Positions 9,211 to 17,204 of a DNA stretch of 64,000 nucleotides are shown one piece after another. Source of the stretch: Promethearchaeota archaeon (GTDB lineage: Archaea > Asgardarchaeota > Lokiarchaeia > Sigyniarchaeales > SOKP01); contig JAHPZE010000002.1 in assembly GCA_019058365.1 (NCBI GenBank), forward strand, positions 1 to 64,000. The letters run 5' to 3'. Both the position numbers and the translations under genes were made by a program. Position 1 is the first letter of the stretch, and every line of letters starts with the position of its first letter. Below the pieces are notes generated by a model. That model saw only the letters and a list, made by a program, of their open reading frames with translations. It did not search any database and was not told the DNA's origin.

Positions 9211-9360
9211 ATACCACAAGGTAAACATCACGGTAAAGGTCAGAGAGAGTGTAGAAGATGTCATACTCACAGAGGTGTAATCCGGCGTTATGGATTATAT
9301 CTCTGTAGAAGATGTTTTTATGAAATAGGAAAAGAAATTGGATTTAAAAGGTTTGAATAA
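9211..9360 (+). CDS. rpsN: 30S ribosomal protein S14, AUA start codon
   Basis: This gene is absent from the ORF track. Reading from ATA gives a complete 49-residue archaeal zinc-type S14 (uS14): [33 protein letters not shown] and the final GFKRFE. Four cysteines (CRRC and CRRC) bind zinc. An in-frame TGA lies two codons before the ATA, and no ATG, GTG or TTG occurs in this frame before the zinc domain, so a non-canonical start is forced unless an A in the AAAAAA run is a sequencing error. Deleting one A would create ATG-GTG-AAA-AAG in frame; against this, no Shine-Dalgarno precedes that ATG while GGTGA is ideally spaced for ATA. It sits between L5 and S8, as expected. Confidence 0.88.
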   Translation: MPQGKHHGKGQRECRRCHTHRGVIRRYGLYLCRRCFYEIGKEIGFKRFE

Positions 9361-9392
9361 GAATTAAAAAGAAAGGAAAAAAGTGATAATCT

Positions 9393-9776
9393 ATGGTAAA
9401 TACAGTATCAGATGCTTGTTGTGCTCTAAAAAATGCTGAAAGAGCACGTAAAAGAGAAGTAATAATCAGTCCGGCTTCTAATCTTCTTCAACAAATTCTT
9501 CGAATATTTCAAAAACATGCTTATATTGGAGAATTCGAGAGGTATGATGATGGAAGACAGGGAAAATTCAAGATCGCTTTACTAGGTAAAATAAATGAAT
9601 GTGCTGGTTTAATAAGGTTGAATTATAAGGTATCAAAATATGACATGTTAGAAAGAAATCTATTACCTGCTCCTGGTTTAGGGATAATAATCTTAACAAC
9701 AAATCAGGGAATAATGACAATTAAGGAAGCAGAAGAAAAGCAAATTGGTGGTCACACTTTATGTTATATCTATTAA
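9393..9776 (+). CDS. rpsH: 30S ribosomal protein S8
   Basis: uS8, 127 residues, binding the central domain of 16S rRNA. It has the usual N-terminal VSDACCALKNAERARKREV, the middle IGEFERYDDGRQGKFKI, and the C-terminal LPAPGLGIIILTTNQGIMT followed by the GG(H) turn. It starts 32 nt after S14 with GTGA upstream. Confidence 0.95.
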   Translation: MVNTVSDACCALKNAERARKREVIISPASNLLQQILRIFQKHAYIGEFERYDDGRQGKFKIALLGKINECAGLIRLNYKVSKYDMLERNLLPAPGLGIIILTTNQGIMTIKEAEEKQIGGHTLCYIY

Positions 9777-9798
9777 ATTAAATTAAGGTAAAAATAAA

Positions 9799-10377
9799 AT
9801 GGTAAAAATAGCATTCTTTCAAGAAACATTGGAAATCCCTGAAAATGTTAAAGTTACTCTAGAGGGAGATCATCATATTAGAGTAAAAGGACAAAACGGA
9901 GATATTACGAAAAATTTCTCTCATATAAGAGGTATTAATGTCTCAATTAAGGGGAATAAAATTTTCTTTACAACCAATTTTCCAAAAAGTGCAACTCTCG
10001 CATTAATTAAAACTGTAGTTAGTATTATTAATAATTTAATTATCGGGGTTCAAACAAATTATAAATATATATCAAAAATTTGCTACTCACATTTTCCTTG
10101 TAATTGTGAAGTGAAATCAGATAAAAGAGAGATTCATGTCATTAATTTCTTAGGAGAAAGAGCCCCAAGAAAGGCAAAGTATCCAGAAAATGTAAATGTG
10201 GAAGTAAATGGAGATGATGTACTTTTTATAGGACCTGATAAAGAATCATTAGGACAAGCAGCAGCTAATGTTAAAAGAGCTTGTCGTATTAGGAAAAAAG
10301 ACCCACGAGTATTTCAGGATGGAGTTTATCTATACAAAAAATTACTTGGAGACGAAATTATCTGGGAAATAACTTAA
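9799..10377 (+). CDS. rplF: 50S ribosomal protein L6
   Basis: uL6, 192 residues, two repeated domains. The second contains the family hallmark, here FLGERAPRKAKYPENVNVEVNGDDVLFIGPDKESLGQAAANVKRA, seen in pieces from residue 117 to 165. It lies near the factor-binding site of the large subunit. Operon position after S8 is standard. Confidence 0.95.
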   Translation: MVKIAFFQETLEIPENVKVTLEGDHHIRVKGQNGDITKNFSHIRGINVSIKGNKIFFTTNFPKSATLALIKTVVSIINNLIIGVQTNYKYISKICYSHFPCNCEVKSDKREIHVINFLGERAPRKAKYPENVNVEVNGDDVLFIGPDKESLGQAAANVKRACRIRKKDPRVFQDGVYLYKKLLGDEIIWEIT

Positions 10378-10392
10378 AGTGAGGTATTTATA

Positions 10393-10884
10393 ATGGTACA
10401 AGAAAAAAGATTAATAGAACTACGAAAAGTAATAAATAAGAAAAAACCTTCATTTAGACGAGTTGAGTCATGGAGATATAAAAGAGTAAAAGATCCATGG
10501 AGAAAAGCTAGAGGTATTGATTCACAAACTAGAAAGAAAGAAAAATCAGGCGTTAAATCTCCTACAATAGGATATCGAACCCCAAAAAAAGTGAGAGGCT
10601 TACATCCATCTGGATATGTAGAAGCAAAAGTCACTACAATCCAAGATTTTAGGAATTTAAATAATAAACAACATGCAATTAAACTTTCTGGTAAATTAGG
10701 TGCTAAAAAACGAATTGCGCTTATAGATTATTGTCAAAAAAGAGGTTTTAAAGTATTAAATCTTGGGATATCTCAAAGAGAAATTGAAAGTTTAGAAGCA
10801 ATGGTAGAAACGCCTATTTCTGATATGGAAGAAGAAGAATTTATTGATGTTGACGAATTAGAAGAGTCTTTAGGGGGAAAATAA
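10393..10884 (+). CDS. rpl32e: 50S ribosomal protein L32e
   Basis: eL32, found only in archaea and eukaryotes. The core reads KKKPSFRRVESWRYKRVKDPWRKARGIDS then GYRTPKKVRGLHPSGY, matching the family. The 163-residue protein ends in an acidic tail (EEEEFIDVDELEESLGGK). The next gene starts one nucleotide after its stop. Confidence 0.95.
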   Translation: MVQEKRLIELRKVINKKKPSFRRVESWRYKRVKDPWRKARGIDSQTRKKEKSGVKSPTIGYRTPKKVRGLHPSGYVEAKVTTIQDFRNLNNKQHAIKLSGKLGAKKRIALIDYCQKRGFKVLNLGISQREIESLEAMVETPISDMEEEEFIDVDELEESLGGK

Positions 10885-10885
10885 A

Positions 10886-11341
10886 ATGAATTTAAAGCCA
10901 CAGAGAAGGATGGCCGCTGACATTCTTAAATGCGGAGAAAATAGAGTATACTTTGATCCATATTTAATCGAAGATGTTTCACTAGCAATTACTCGAGAAG
11001 ATGTTCGCAATTTAATAAAACAAGGCGTTATACAGAAAAAATATAAAAAAGGGATCTCAAATTATAGGAAAAATATAAACCATGCTAGGAAGAAAAAAGG
11101 AAGAGCCAGAGGATTAGGAAAAAGAAAGGGCACCAAACATGCAAGAACTCCAAAGAAAAGAGCCTGGATTAGACGCATTCGACCAATTAGACGAGAACTG
11201 AAAAAACTTAGAGAAAGAAAATTAATTACCATATCAAATTATCGGAAATTATATAGAAATGCTAAAGGCGGAATGTTTACTAGTGTAGCTCAATTAAATA
11301 GATATATTAAAGAAAAAGATTTAATAAGAAGAGGTCGCTAA
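10886..11341 (+). CDS. rpl19e: 50S ribosomal protein L19e
   Basis: eL19, 151 residues, archaeal/eukaryal only. Signatures are LKPQRRMAADILKCGENRVYFDP at the N-terminus, the basic hinge HARKKKGRARGLGKRKGTKHARTPKKRAWI, and the long helical C-terminus. It participates in an intersubunit bridge. Confidence 0.95.
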   Translation: MNLKPQRRMAADILKCGENRVYFDPYLIEDVSLAITREDVRNLIKQGVIQKKYKKGISNYRKNINHARKKKGRARGLGKRKGTKHARTPKKRAWIRRIRPIRRELKKLRERKLITISNYRKLYRNAKGGMFTSVAQLNRYIKEKDLIRRGR

Positions 11342-11344
11342 AAA

Positions 11345-11938
11345 ATGGCAAAAGGTCCAAGGTATAAAAGATCATTTCGACGGCGATATGATGGTAAAAC
11401 GGATTATCATAAAAGATTAAAATTATTAAAATCGAGAAAATTAAGAGTAGTCATACGAGCTTCAAACGATCATATAAGAGTTCAAATTGTGGAATCTAAA
11501 TTTGGAGGAGATAATGTCTTAATCTCTGCATTTTCTAAAGAATTAGCCTCAAAATACGGTTGGAGTGCTAATAGTGGAAATATTCCGGCAGCATATTTAA
11601 CTGGGTACTTAGCAGGTTTAAGGGCAAAAACTAAAAATATTCAAGATGCTATATTTGATTTAGGTATTTTTTATCATAAAAATCGAGTACTTGCTGCTTG
11701 TAAAGGATTAATAGATACTGGACTTATTATACCATATCGTGAAGAATTTTTTCCCGAAGAATTAAAGGAAAGAATTAAAGGTATTCATATTGAGAATTAC
11801 GCAAAAAACCTAAAATCAAACGAGCCGGAAAAATATGAACAGATATTCTCCGGTTACTTAAAAAAGCAAAAATTAAATCCACAGAAAATAAGCCAAATGT
11901 TTTCGGATTCATTGAAACAGATTGAAAATAAAACTTAA
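11345..11938 (+). CDS. rplR: 50S ribosomal protein L18
   Basis: uL18, the 5S rRNA-binding protein, 197 residues in the archaeal form. It has YKRSFRRRYDGKTDYHKRLKLLKSRKLRVVIRAS, the 5S-binding AYLTGYLAGLRA segment, and the archaeal C-terminal region with IPYREEFFPEELKERIKGIHI. Confidence 0.95.
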   Translation: MAKGPRYKRSFRRRYDGKTDYHKRLKLLKSRKLRVVIRASNDHIRVQIVESKFGGDNVLISAFSKELASKYGWSANSGNIPAAYLTGYLAGLRAKTKNIQDAIFDLGIFYHKNRVLAACKGLIDTGLIIPYREEFFPEELKERIKGIHIENYAKNLKSNEPEKYEQIFSGYLKKQKLNPQKISQMFSDSLKQIENKT

Positions 11939-11952
11939 AAAGTGAAAATATC

Positions 11953-12567
11953 ATGAGTCGATTAAGAAATATGGATGAAGAATGGGTTCCTAAAACCAAA
12001 TTGGGTGAACTTGTTCAACAAGGTTTAATTACATTAGATAAGATATATCAAAATAATTTAGTTGTTAAAGAAAAAGAAATCATTAATATTTTGCTTCCAC
12101 AATTACAGGAATCTGTGACGGATATAAAAATGGTTCAGCAGATGACTGCGAGCGGGCAGCGCTCAAAATTTAAAGCAGTTGTGCTTGTAGGGGCAGATGG
12201 TTTTATTGGAATCGGTTCAGCAAAGAGTAGAGAAGTTGGACCAGCAATTAGAAAGGCAATTGATAGAGCAAAACTTTCAGTTATTCCAGTTCTAAGAGGT
12301 TGTGGAAGTAAAGAATGTGGATGTGGAGGAACACATAGTATTCCTTTTAAGATTAAAGGAAAATGTGGTTCAGTTAGAATTCAACTTATTCCTGCTCCAG
12401 CAGGTGTAGGATTAGCTTGTGCAGATAAAGTAAAACCAGTATTAAAATTATGTGGGATTGAAGATATTTGGAGCAAAACTTTTGGTGATACTAGGACAAG
12501 TGAAAACTTAGTTAAAGCTACATTTGATGCTCTTAAAATAGCTCATAAATTTAACTTTAACATATAA
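11953..12567 (+). CDS. rpsE: 30S ribosomal protein S5
   Basis: uS5, 204 residues, at the mRNA entry channel and involved in decoding accuracy. The double-stranded RNA-binding domain is seen as TASGQRSKFKAVVLVGADGFIGIGSAKSREVGPAIRKAI, and the C-terminal domain as IQLIPAPAGVGLACADKVKPVLKLCGIEDIWSKTFG. An insert CGSKECGCGG near residue 117 is the usual archaeal/eukaryal region. Confidence 0.96.
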   Translation: MSRLRNMDEEWVPKTKLGELVQQGLITLDKIYQNNLVVKEKEIINILLPQLQESVTDIKMVQQMTASGQRSKFKAVVLVGADGFIGIGSAKSREVGPAIRKAIDRAKLSVIPVLRGCGSKECGCGGTHSIPFKIKGKCGSVRIQLIPAPAGVGLACADKVKPVLKLCGIEDIWSKTFGDTRTSENLVKATFDALKIAHKFNFNI

Positions 12568-12584
12568 AAAGGAGTGGTGTTTAA

Positions 12585-13109
12585 ATGTCTATGGCAAAAA
12601 AGAAATCAAAATTAAAACAAACAGAATTTACATCAAAATTGTATTTCGCTGTTCGTATTAGAGGGGCCCCGGGTATGAAGGGAAAAATTTTAGATACCTT
12701 AAAGATGCTAAGAATGCATAAAGTCAATCATGGTGTGCTTGTATGGGGTAGTCCCTCATATAAAGGAATGTTAGTAAAATGTAAAGATTATATTGCTTAT
12801 GGAGAAATTGATGAAAAAACCTTAATTAGACTATTAAGAGTACGAGGAAAAGTAGAAGGGAATGTATCACTAACAGAGGAGCATATTAAAAATTTAACCA
12901 ATTACAAAAATTTTAAAGAATTAGCAAAAGCATTACTAAATGGAGAAATAAAATATCGAGAAAAAGAAATATACAAAATTAAACCAGTATTCCGATTACA
13001 TCCTCCAAGAAAAGGACATCGCGGATCTATTAAAAAGCATTATAAGGAAGGAGGAACGCTTGGTGATATTGGACTATACATCAATGAATTAATTCATAAA
13101 ATGTTATAA
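12585..13109 (+). CDS. rpmD: 50S ribosomal protein L30
   Basis: uL30 (archaeal/eukaryal L7 type), 174 residues. The core is FAVRIRGAPGMKGKILDTLKMLRMHKVNHGVLVWGSPSYKGMLVKCKDYIAYGEI, with the C-terminal FRLHPPRKGHRGSIKKHYKEGGTLGDIG. A GGAG/GGTG stretch lies before the ATG; a second ATG two codons on is also possible. Confidence 0.95.
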   Translation: MSMAKKKSKLKQTEFTSKLYFAVRIRGAPGMKGKILDTLKMLRMHKVNHGVLVWGSPSYKGMLVKCKDYIAYGEIDEKTLIRLLRVRGKVEGNVSLTEEHIKNLTNYKNFKELAKALLNGEIKYREKEIYKIKPVFRLHPPRKGHRGSIKKHYKEGGTLGDIGLYINELIHKML

Positions 13110-13115
13110 TAAAAA

Positions 13116-13120
13116 GGTGA
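13116..13120 (+). promoter_or_regulatory. Shine-Dalgarno GGTGA that decides the L15 start
   Basis: GGTGA, then AGGAGT (six nucleotides), then ATT. The last three bases form an in-frame TGA stop, so the L15 reading frame cannot begin earlier. Confidence 0.72.
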
Positions 13121-13126
13121 AGGAGT

Positions 13127-13609
13127 ATTACAAGAAAATTTCCAAAAAAGGTCCGTAAAATGAGAGGCAGACGTACTCATGGTTATGGAAAAGTAGGTCA
13201 ACATAGAAAAACGGGACAACGCGCTGGTAGAGGTAAAACTACTCAATGGAAAAAAAGTAAAAAAAGCTATTATTTAAAACAAAAAGAACTCGGATTTCCA
13301 GACCCAGATTGGGATATGGGAAAAAAAGGGTTTAAAAGACCACAAGATATTGTTAGAATTTATCATGATAATACAATTAATGTTAAGGATTTAGATCATA
13401 GAATTGATAGTTACGTTCTGAATAATAAAGCCACAAAATCTGGAAATACTTATAACATAAACATGAATGAAATTAATATTCAAAAAGTATTGGGAAAAGG
13501 AGATGTAAATAAAGTAATTAACATAACAGTAAATAAAGCATCTCAAAAAGCTATTGAAAAAGTAGAAGCTGCTGGTGGTAAAATTACGTTATTATCTCAA
13601 GCAGATTAG
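13127..13609 (+). CDS. rplO: 50S ribosomal protein L15, AUU start codon
   Basis: uL15. The ORF track starts at an internal ATG (13160), but the conserved archaeal N-terminus RKFPKKVRKMRGRRTHGYGK continues eleven codons upstream to ATT. An in-frame TGA lies at 13118-13120, so only the internal ATG or a non-standard codon can initiate. GGTGA with a six-nucleotide spacer points at ATT, giving 160 residues. Residues 13-40 (RGRRTHGYGKVGQHRKTGQRAGRG) are the family's rRNA-binding signature. It is the last ribosomal gene of the operon; SecY, which normally follows, lies elsewhere on the opposite strand. Confidence 0.9.
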   Translation: MTRKFPKKVRKMRGRRTHGYGKVGQHRKTGQRAGRGKTTQWKKSKKSYYLKQKELGFPDPDWDMGKKGFKRPQDIVRIYHDNTINVKDLDHRIDSYVLNNKATKSGNTYNINMNEINIQKVLGKGDVNKVINITVNKASQKAIEKVEAAGGKITLLSQAD

Positions 13610-13680
13610 ATAAAATATAAATCATCATTTTTCCTTTTATATTAAAATTTTAAATATATATTTATATAAGAGATTTTAAG

Positions 13681-13818
13681 ATGGAAATAGAACACCTGAA
13701 TGAGATAGATGATGACGATGAAGATACAAAGAGGAAAAAAACATGCTTGTTATTTTGTATTATACTAATTCTAGTGATGATGTTGCCAGCAACTATTGCA
13801 TTTTTAGCTATTTTTTAA
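13681..13818 (+). CDS. 45-aa single-TM protein, unknown
   Basis: A short ORF missing from the track. It encodes an acidic N-terminus (EIEHLNEIDDDDEDTKRKKT) followed by one transmembrane helix (LLFCIIILILVMMLPATIAFLAIF-like) up to the stop, which suggests a tail-anchored topology. It lies 71 nt after L15, where SecY usually sits, but is not related to SecY. Function unknown. Confidence 0.45.
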   Translation: MEIEHLNEIDDDDEDTKRKKTCLLFCIILILVMMLPATIAFLAIF

Positions 13819-13832
13819 AACCTTAATTCTTT

Positions 13833-14450
13833 TTAATAGAGCATCTTGTTTATTAGCTGGATTAATCCAGGTAATATAAAAATAAATCCCAGCGTATTTC
13901 CAATTATATGGACAACAGTAAATAATGCACCCGTTAGGAAATATGGTACGAATTCACTAATAGTACCAAAATAAGATAAAACATAAATTAATGAAGAAAA
14001 AATTTGAAAGCTCAAAGTAATTAATGCCCCAATCACTGCAAATATACCCATTACAGAAACTTTATACAAATCATCATCTACTTTAAACGTTCTTTTCTTT
14101 TGTAAAAGACCACTCAATAAAGCTCCTAATAATCCAGTTATAGAATAATGAATTATTTGGAAAGCTAAAAGTGGTAATGGAGATGGTCCTAAAGGATTAA
14201 AAAAGCAGAATATTAATGAACTTAGAAATCCAATTATCATTCCATCTCTTTTGCCGAGTATAAAGCCAGATAAAAAAATTGTTAGAGTAAATATCTCTAT
14301 ATTAGGGATAAATGCTAATAAATACCCTAAAACAATTGCTAAAGCAGAAAATGTGCTAATTAAGACTATACGGAAAGATTTTCTCTCAAGCCAAGGTGAA
14401 TGGTTTGATCTTTCTTGATCAAGTTCTTTTATTTCAGAATCTAATTCCAA
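13833..14450 (-). CDS. ECF transporter S component-like membrane protein
   Basis: A 205-residue integral membrane protein with about six helices. The pattern SALAIVLGYLLAFIPNIEIFTLTIFLSGFILGKRDGMIIGFLSS is characteristic of substrate-binding (S) components of energy-coupling factor vitamin transporters. The hydrophilic N-terminal 25 residues are charged. No ATPase or T component is adjacent, which is common for group II ECF systems that share a module. The substrate cannot be told. Confidence 0.7.
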   Translation of the reverse strand: MELDSEIKELDQERSNHSPWLERKSFRIVLISTFSALAIVLGYLLAFIPNIEIFTLTIFLSGFILGKRDGMIIGFLSSLIFCFFNPLGPSPLPLLAFQIIHYSITGLLGALLSGLLQKKRTFKVDDDLYKVSVMGIFAVIGALITLSFQIFSSLIYVLSYFGTISEFVPYFLTGALFTVVHIIGNTLGFIFILPGLIQLINKMLY

Positions 14451-14611
14451 TTAAATCTCATTTTTTTTTTTAATAATATAAATAAATTAATTTTTATAAA
14501 TTTTAGGAAACTTGTACTAGTTTTAGATCTTTAAATTCTAAGGGTTTTAAAGGTAAATCGTTTACATTATTATGTAATATAATTAAATTATTGTCTAAAA
14601 GGTAACTTGAC

Positions 14612-15076
14612 ATGGAAAACATTATTCTCATTAAAGAAAAGCTAGATTGTGATATATCTACAGCATTTAATTTATTTACTGCCAACGATTTATTAGAGGG
14701 TTGGTTAACTGAAAAAGCTGAGGTAGATCCAAAGGTTGGAGGAAATTATGAACTATTTTGGGACCCTAAAAACAAAGAAATTAATAGTACTATTGGATGT
14801 AAAATCACTGGAATTGAAACGGATAAATTTCTTTCATTTGATTGGAAAGGCCCTATTGATTTTCAAGCTTTTATGAATGATGCTGATCCTCTAACACATG
14901 TAATAATTTATTTTTCTCAGAATGATAATGATCCATATAAAACAACTATTCATTTATTCCATACTGGCTGGAGAAAGGATCCAGACTGGCAAAAAGCTCG
15001 CAACTATTTTGAGAAGGCTTGGTCAAAGGCACTTCAAGGATTGAAGGAAAAATTAAAGCATAAAATTTTACCATAA
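14612..15076 (+). CDS. AHSA1/SRPBCC-domain protein
   Basis: A 154-residue member of the START/Bet v1-like SRPBCC superfamily, Aha1-C/CalC branch. The N-terminal IKEKLDCDISTAFNLFTANDLLEGWL and VDPKVGGNYELFWDP are typical, as is the C-terminal HTGWRKDPDWQKARNYFEKAWSKALQGLKEKL. Such domains bind hydrophobic ligands or act on Hsp90-type chaperones. It starts with ATG on its own transcript. Confidence 0.8.
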   Translation: MENIILIKEKLDCDISTAFNLFTANDLLEGWLTEKAEVDPKVGGNYELFWDPKNKEINSTIGCKITGIETDKFLSFDWKGPIDFQAFMNDADPLTHVIIYFSQNDNDPYKTTIHLFHTGWRKDPDWQKARNYFEKAWSKALQGLKEKLKHKILP

Positions 15077-15089
15077 TTTAAAAAATTTA

Positions 15090-15215
15090 CTCTACAATCT
15101 CAATTTCTTCTCTTTCGAGCGATACTTCTTCCCTTTTCATGTCTTCTCATACTAATAGCACTATTTCGGCATGAAACTGAATATAAACCACACCCCATAC
15201 ATCTATTAAAATAAT
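15090..15215 (-). pseudogene. Remnant of a ferredoxin C-terminal domain
   Basis: On the minus strand one frame reads DYFNRCMGCGLYSVSC then RNSAISMRRHEK, which is a CxxCGxC-type iron-sulfur half domain in which the third cysteine has become Tyr and the CP has become CR. A single-nucleotide shift after RRHEK moves to a frame reading EEVSLEREEIEIVE and a stop, the usual acidic ferredoxin tail. No start codon or first cluster is present. It therefore looks like a decayed gene end. Confidence 0.5.
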
Positions 15216-15277
15216 CAAGATTAGAGATTTAATTCAATTTCGAAAATTTAAAAATAGAAAAATCATTTTTATATATT

Positions 15278-15305
15278 AGGAAAGTTAGACTAGGTTAACT
15301 TTCCT
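15278..15305 (+). repeat. Perfect 10-bp inverted repeat
   Basis: AGGAAAGTTA and TAACTTTCCT flank an 8-nt spacer, about 85 nt upstream of the secreted-protein gene at 15389. It is too AT-rich and lacks a following U-run, so it is more likely an operator or a chance hairpin than a terminator. Confidence 0.4.
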
Positions 15306-15388
15306 ATATATCTTTATCTATTATTAATCAACAATAAACAGTATTTATATATTATTATAAAAGAATCTGAACAAAGGAGTGTATAATT

Positions 15389-16201
15389 GTGAAATTTAAG
15401 CATATTTCAAGCAAAAAGTTAATCATTTTTTTAGTAATTCCGTTGTTGTTCTCTTTAACAATTAATTCAACAAGAGCAAATATTACAATTCCCATAAATT
15501 ATTCTCAGCAATTAGAATTAAATAGAACGTATATTTACAATGTCACACAATTTGATTCAAAATTTACATGGCTTGATTTAAATTGGTTTCCGCGAGGTGA
15601 TGCAATTACAAATTCAGGTGGCCAGATTGTTGTTAATTTTACAGGATTTTATGATGATGATGCTTCGGCATTTTCAGCATCATGTTTTAACAATCCTATT
15701 CCTTACATTAACATATCTTTCATAGAAAATATAACTGGAATGTTGGTTACTAACACTACATTCTATAATGTATCTAATAGCGAAGCAGGATTATCTTTAG
15801 CTATTGGGTATAATTCGTTTCATTCTGGTTTTCTAATTCAAATTAACAATTTAGTAAACTTAACAACCTTAGCTGTGGAACAGGTATTAGATACGGGATT
15901 CTTACCAGGAGAATTCATTTTTAAGGGATATGATTATATGGTTGAATTTACTTTTAAACAAGATAATAAGAATCAAAATAGTACGATGATTTATGATAGA
16001 ACAACTGGTATTCTTGTATATAGTAAAGTCCAGAGTATTTTTGGCCCTGATCTAGAGATACAATTAAGTGGTTATGAATTAAATTTTCAAAAGACTGGAC
16101 TAGGAATTCCATCGTTTCCCTTATTTTTACTTGGTGCTATAAGTACTACGACTTTAATAGTAATGATTTCCAATTTAATCAAGAAAATAAGAACGACCTA
16201 A
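15389..16201 (+). CDS. Secreted, C-terminally membrane-anchored protein
   Basis: I do not recognise the family. The 270-residue protein starts at GTG with GGAG upstream. Residues 1-30 form a signal peptide (KKLIIFLVIPLLFSLTINSTRAN). The extracellular part is rich in Asn-x-Ser/Thr sequons and aromatic beta-strand segments. A C-terminal helix (FPLFLLGAISTTTLIVMISNLI) followed by KKIRTT anchors it to the membrane. The next gene, another secreted protein, follows by about 40 nt and may be cotranscribed. Confidence 0.6.
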   Translation: MKFKHISSKKLIIFLVIPLLFSLTINSTRANITIPINYSQQLELNRTYIYNVTQFDSKFTWLDLNWFPRGDAITNSGGQIVVNFTGFYDDDASAFSASCFNNPIPYINISFIENITGMLVTNTTFYNVSNSEAGLSLAIGYNSFHSGFLIQINNLVNLTTLAVEQVLDTGFLPGEFIFKGYDYMVEFTFKQDNKNQNSTMIYDRTTGILVYSKVQSIFGPDLEIQLSGYELNFQKTGLGIPSFPLFLLGAISTTTLIVMISNLIKKIRTT

Positions 16202-16242
16202 AAATTAAAAATTTTTTTTTTTAAAATTAGTGAACCCAATCT

Positions 16243-16635
16243 ATGAATAAGAAATTGAAATTTTTCTTTATAGGAATTGTGGGAATAGCCAGTTTTTCAT
16301 TGCTTTTAATAGTTAACTTCAACTTAAATTATAATCCTACTACTCTACCTAAAGAAAGCGTTAACAATATTACTTTAATAGTTGATTATAAAAATGGTAC
16401 CATTAAAGTTCAAGAAAATTTTACTTTAGATAATCAGAAAACAACAGCTTTTGATGCGTTAGATAAATGGTGTGATGTTAAATACGTTGATTTTGGTTGG
16501 GGATTATTTGTGAATGAAATTGATGGGATTAGTGGGGGGTGGATTTATTTGGTTAATAACAATACACCGAATGTAGCTGCTCCTGACTATCCATTAAATG
16601 ACGGAGATGAGGTAAAATGGCTGATAAAAGAATAA
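16243..16635 (+). CDS. Secreted DUF4430/transcobalamin-like domain protein
   Basis: A 130-residue protein with an N-terminal signal anchor (FFFIGIVGIASFSLLLIVNF). The rest matches the DUF4430 or transcobalamin C-terminal-like fold, seen in TAFDALDKWCDV, GWGLFVNEIDGISGGWIYLVNNN and the final LNDGDEVKWLIKE. Such domains are extracellular and sometimes bind corrinoids or act as adhesion modules. Its ligand is unknown. Confidence 0.65.
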   Translation: MNKKLKFFFIGIVGIASFSLLLIVNFNLNYNPTTLPKESVNNITLIVDYKNGTIKVQENFTLDNQKTTAFDALDKWCDVKYVDFGWGLFVNEIDGISGGWIYLVNNNTPNVAAPDYPLNDGDEVKWLIKE

Positions 16636-16729
16636 CATTATTTAAAAAGTTAGTATTATATTAACATTAAATTTTAACTCCAATACTTTCTTTTATATAA
16701 ATAAAAAATTCGAAAATAAACAAGATAGT

Positions 16730-17173
16730 CTAATAAGTCATATCTTTTGTTTCAATTTTTTGTAAAACGGGTTCCATTTCTCTAAATGATTTTCTAATTT
16801 TGTGAAAATAATACCCTAACTTGTATCCTTTTTTACAATTAGTAAATAACATAAAATTATTCTCTGCAGATCCAACCAAAATAATTGTATATCCTTTAGT
16901 TCCTCTAATGACAATGTCTCTTAATTCACCTTGTTGTAAACCTTGGCTAATTTTTTCCCCTAGGGAAATTAAAGTAGCTGGACTAGCGCTATAGATATCC
17001 CAAACAACATCAGCAGTTTCAGAACTAGCAATTCTTAATCCTGTTTTTGAAACTACAGCCGTTCCTTCCAAATCGGTTGAAGCTTCTAGCCTCTCTAAAG
17101 TACGCATTAATTCATCTAGAATATCTTGGCTGATGTCGATTTCAGAATCATTAGCTTTTTCCAATTTTAACAC
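16730..17173 (-). CDS. Roadblock/LC7 domain protein
   Basis: A 147-residue protein with a Roadblock/LC7 fold: an N-terminal helix (DISQDILDELMRTLERLEAST), then DLEGTAVVSKTGLRIASS, the central helix with ATLISLGEKISQGLQQGE, and strands DIVIRGTKGYTIILVG. In archaea and eukaryotes these domains dimerise and act as scaffolds or regulators of small GTPases. Asgard archaea have many copies. It follows the SelB gene by 31 nt on the same strand, so the two are probably cotranscribed. Confidence 0.88.
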   Translation of the reverse strand: MLKLEKANDSEIDISQDILDELMRTLERLEASTDLEGTAVVSKTGLRIASSETADVVWDIYSASPATLISLGEKISQGLQQGELRDIVIRGTKGYTIILVGSAENNFMLFTNCKKGYKLGYYFHKIRKSFREMEPVLQKIETKDMTY

Positions 17174-17204
17174 CTCTGTTAAGATAATATTAATTTTTAG
17201 TAAT

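Noticed and set aside
9199-9230. S14 starting at ATG 9198 with a programmed frameshift in the A run
   Set aside because: No Shine-Dalgarno precedes that ATG, while GGTGA sits at the same six-nucleotide distance from ATA as in two other genes; still possible if the A count is wrong.
13681-13818. SecE or Sec61-beta subunit after L15
   Set aside because: The 45-aa protein is tail-anchored but shows neither the SecE nor the Sec61-beta sequence pattern.
15278-15305. Intrinsic terminator
   Set aside because: The hairpin is AT-rich and has no U-run directly after it.
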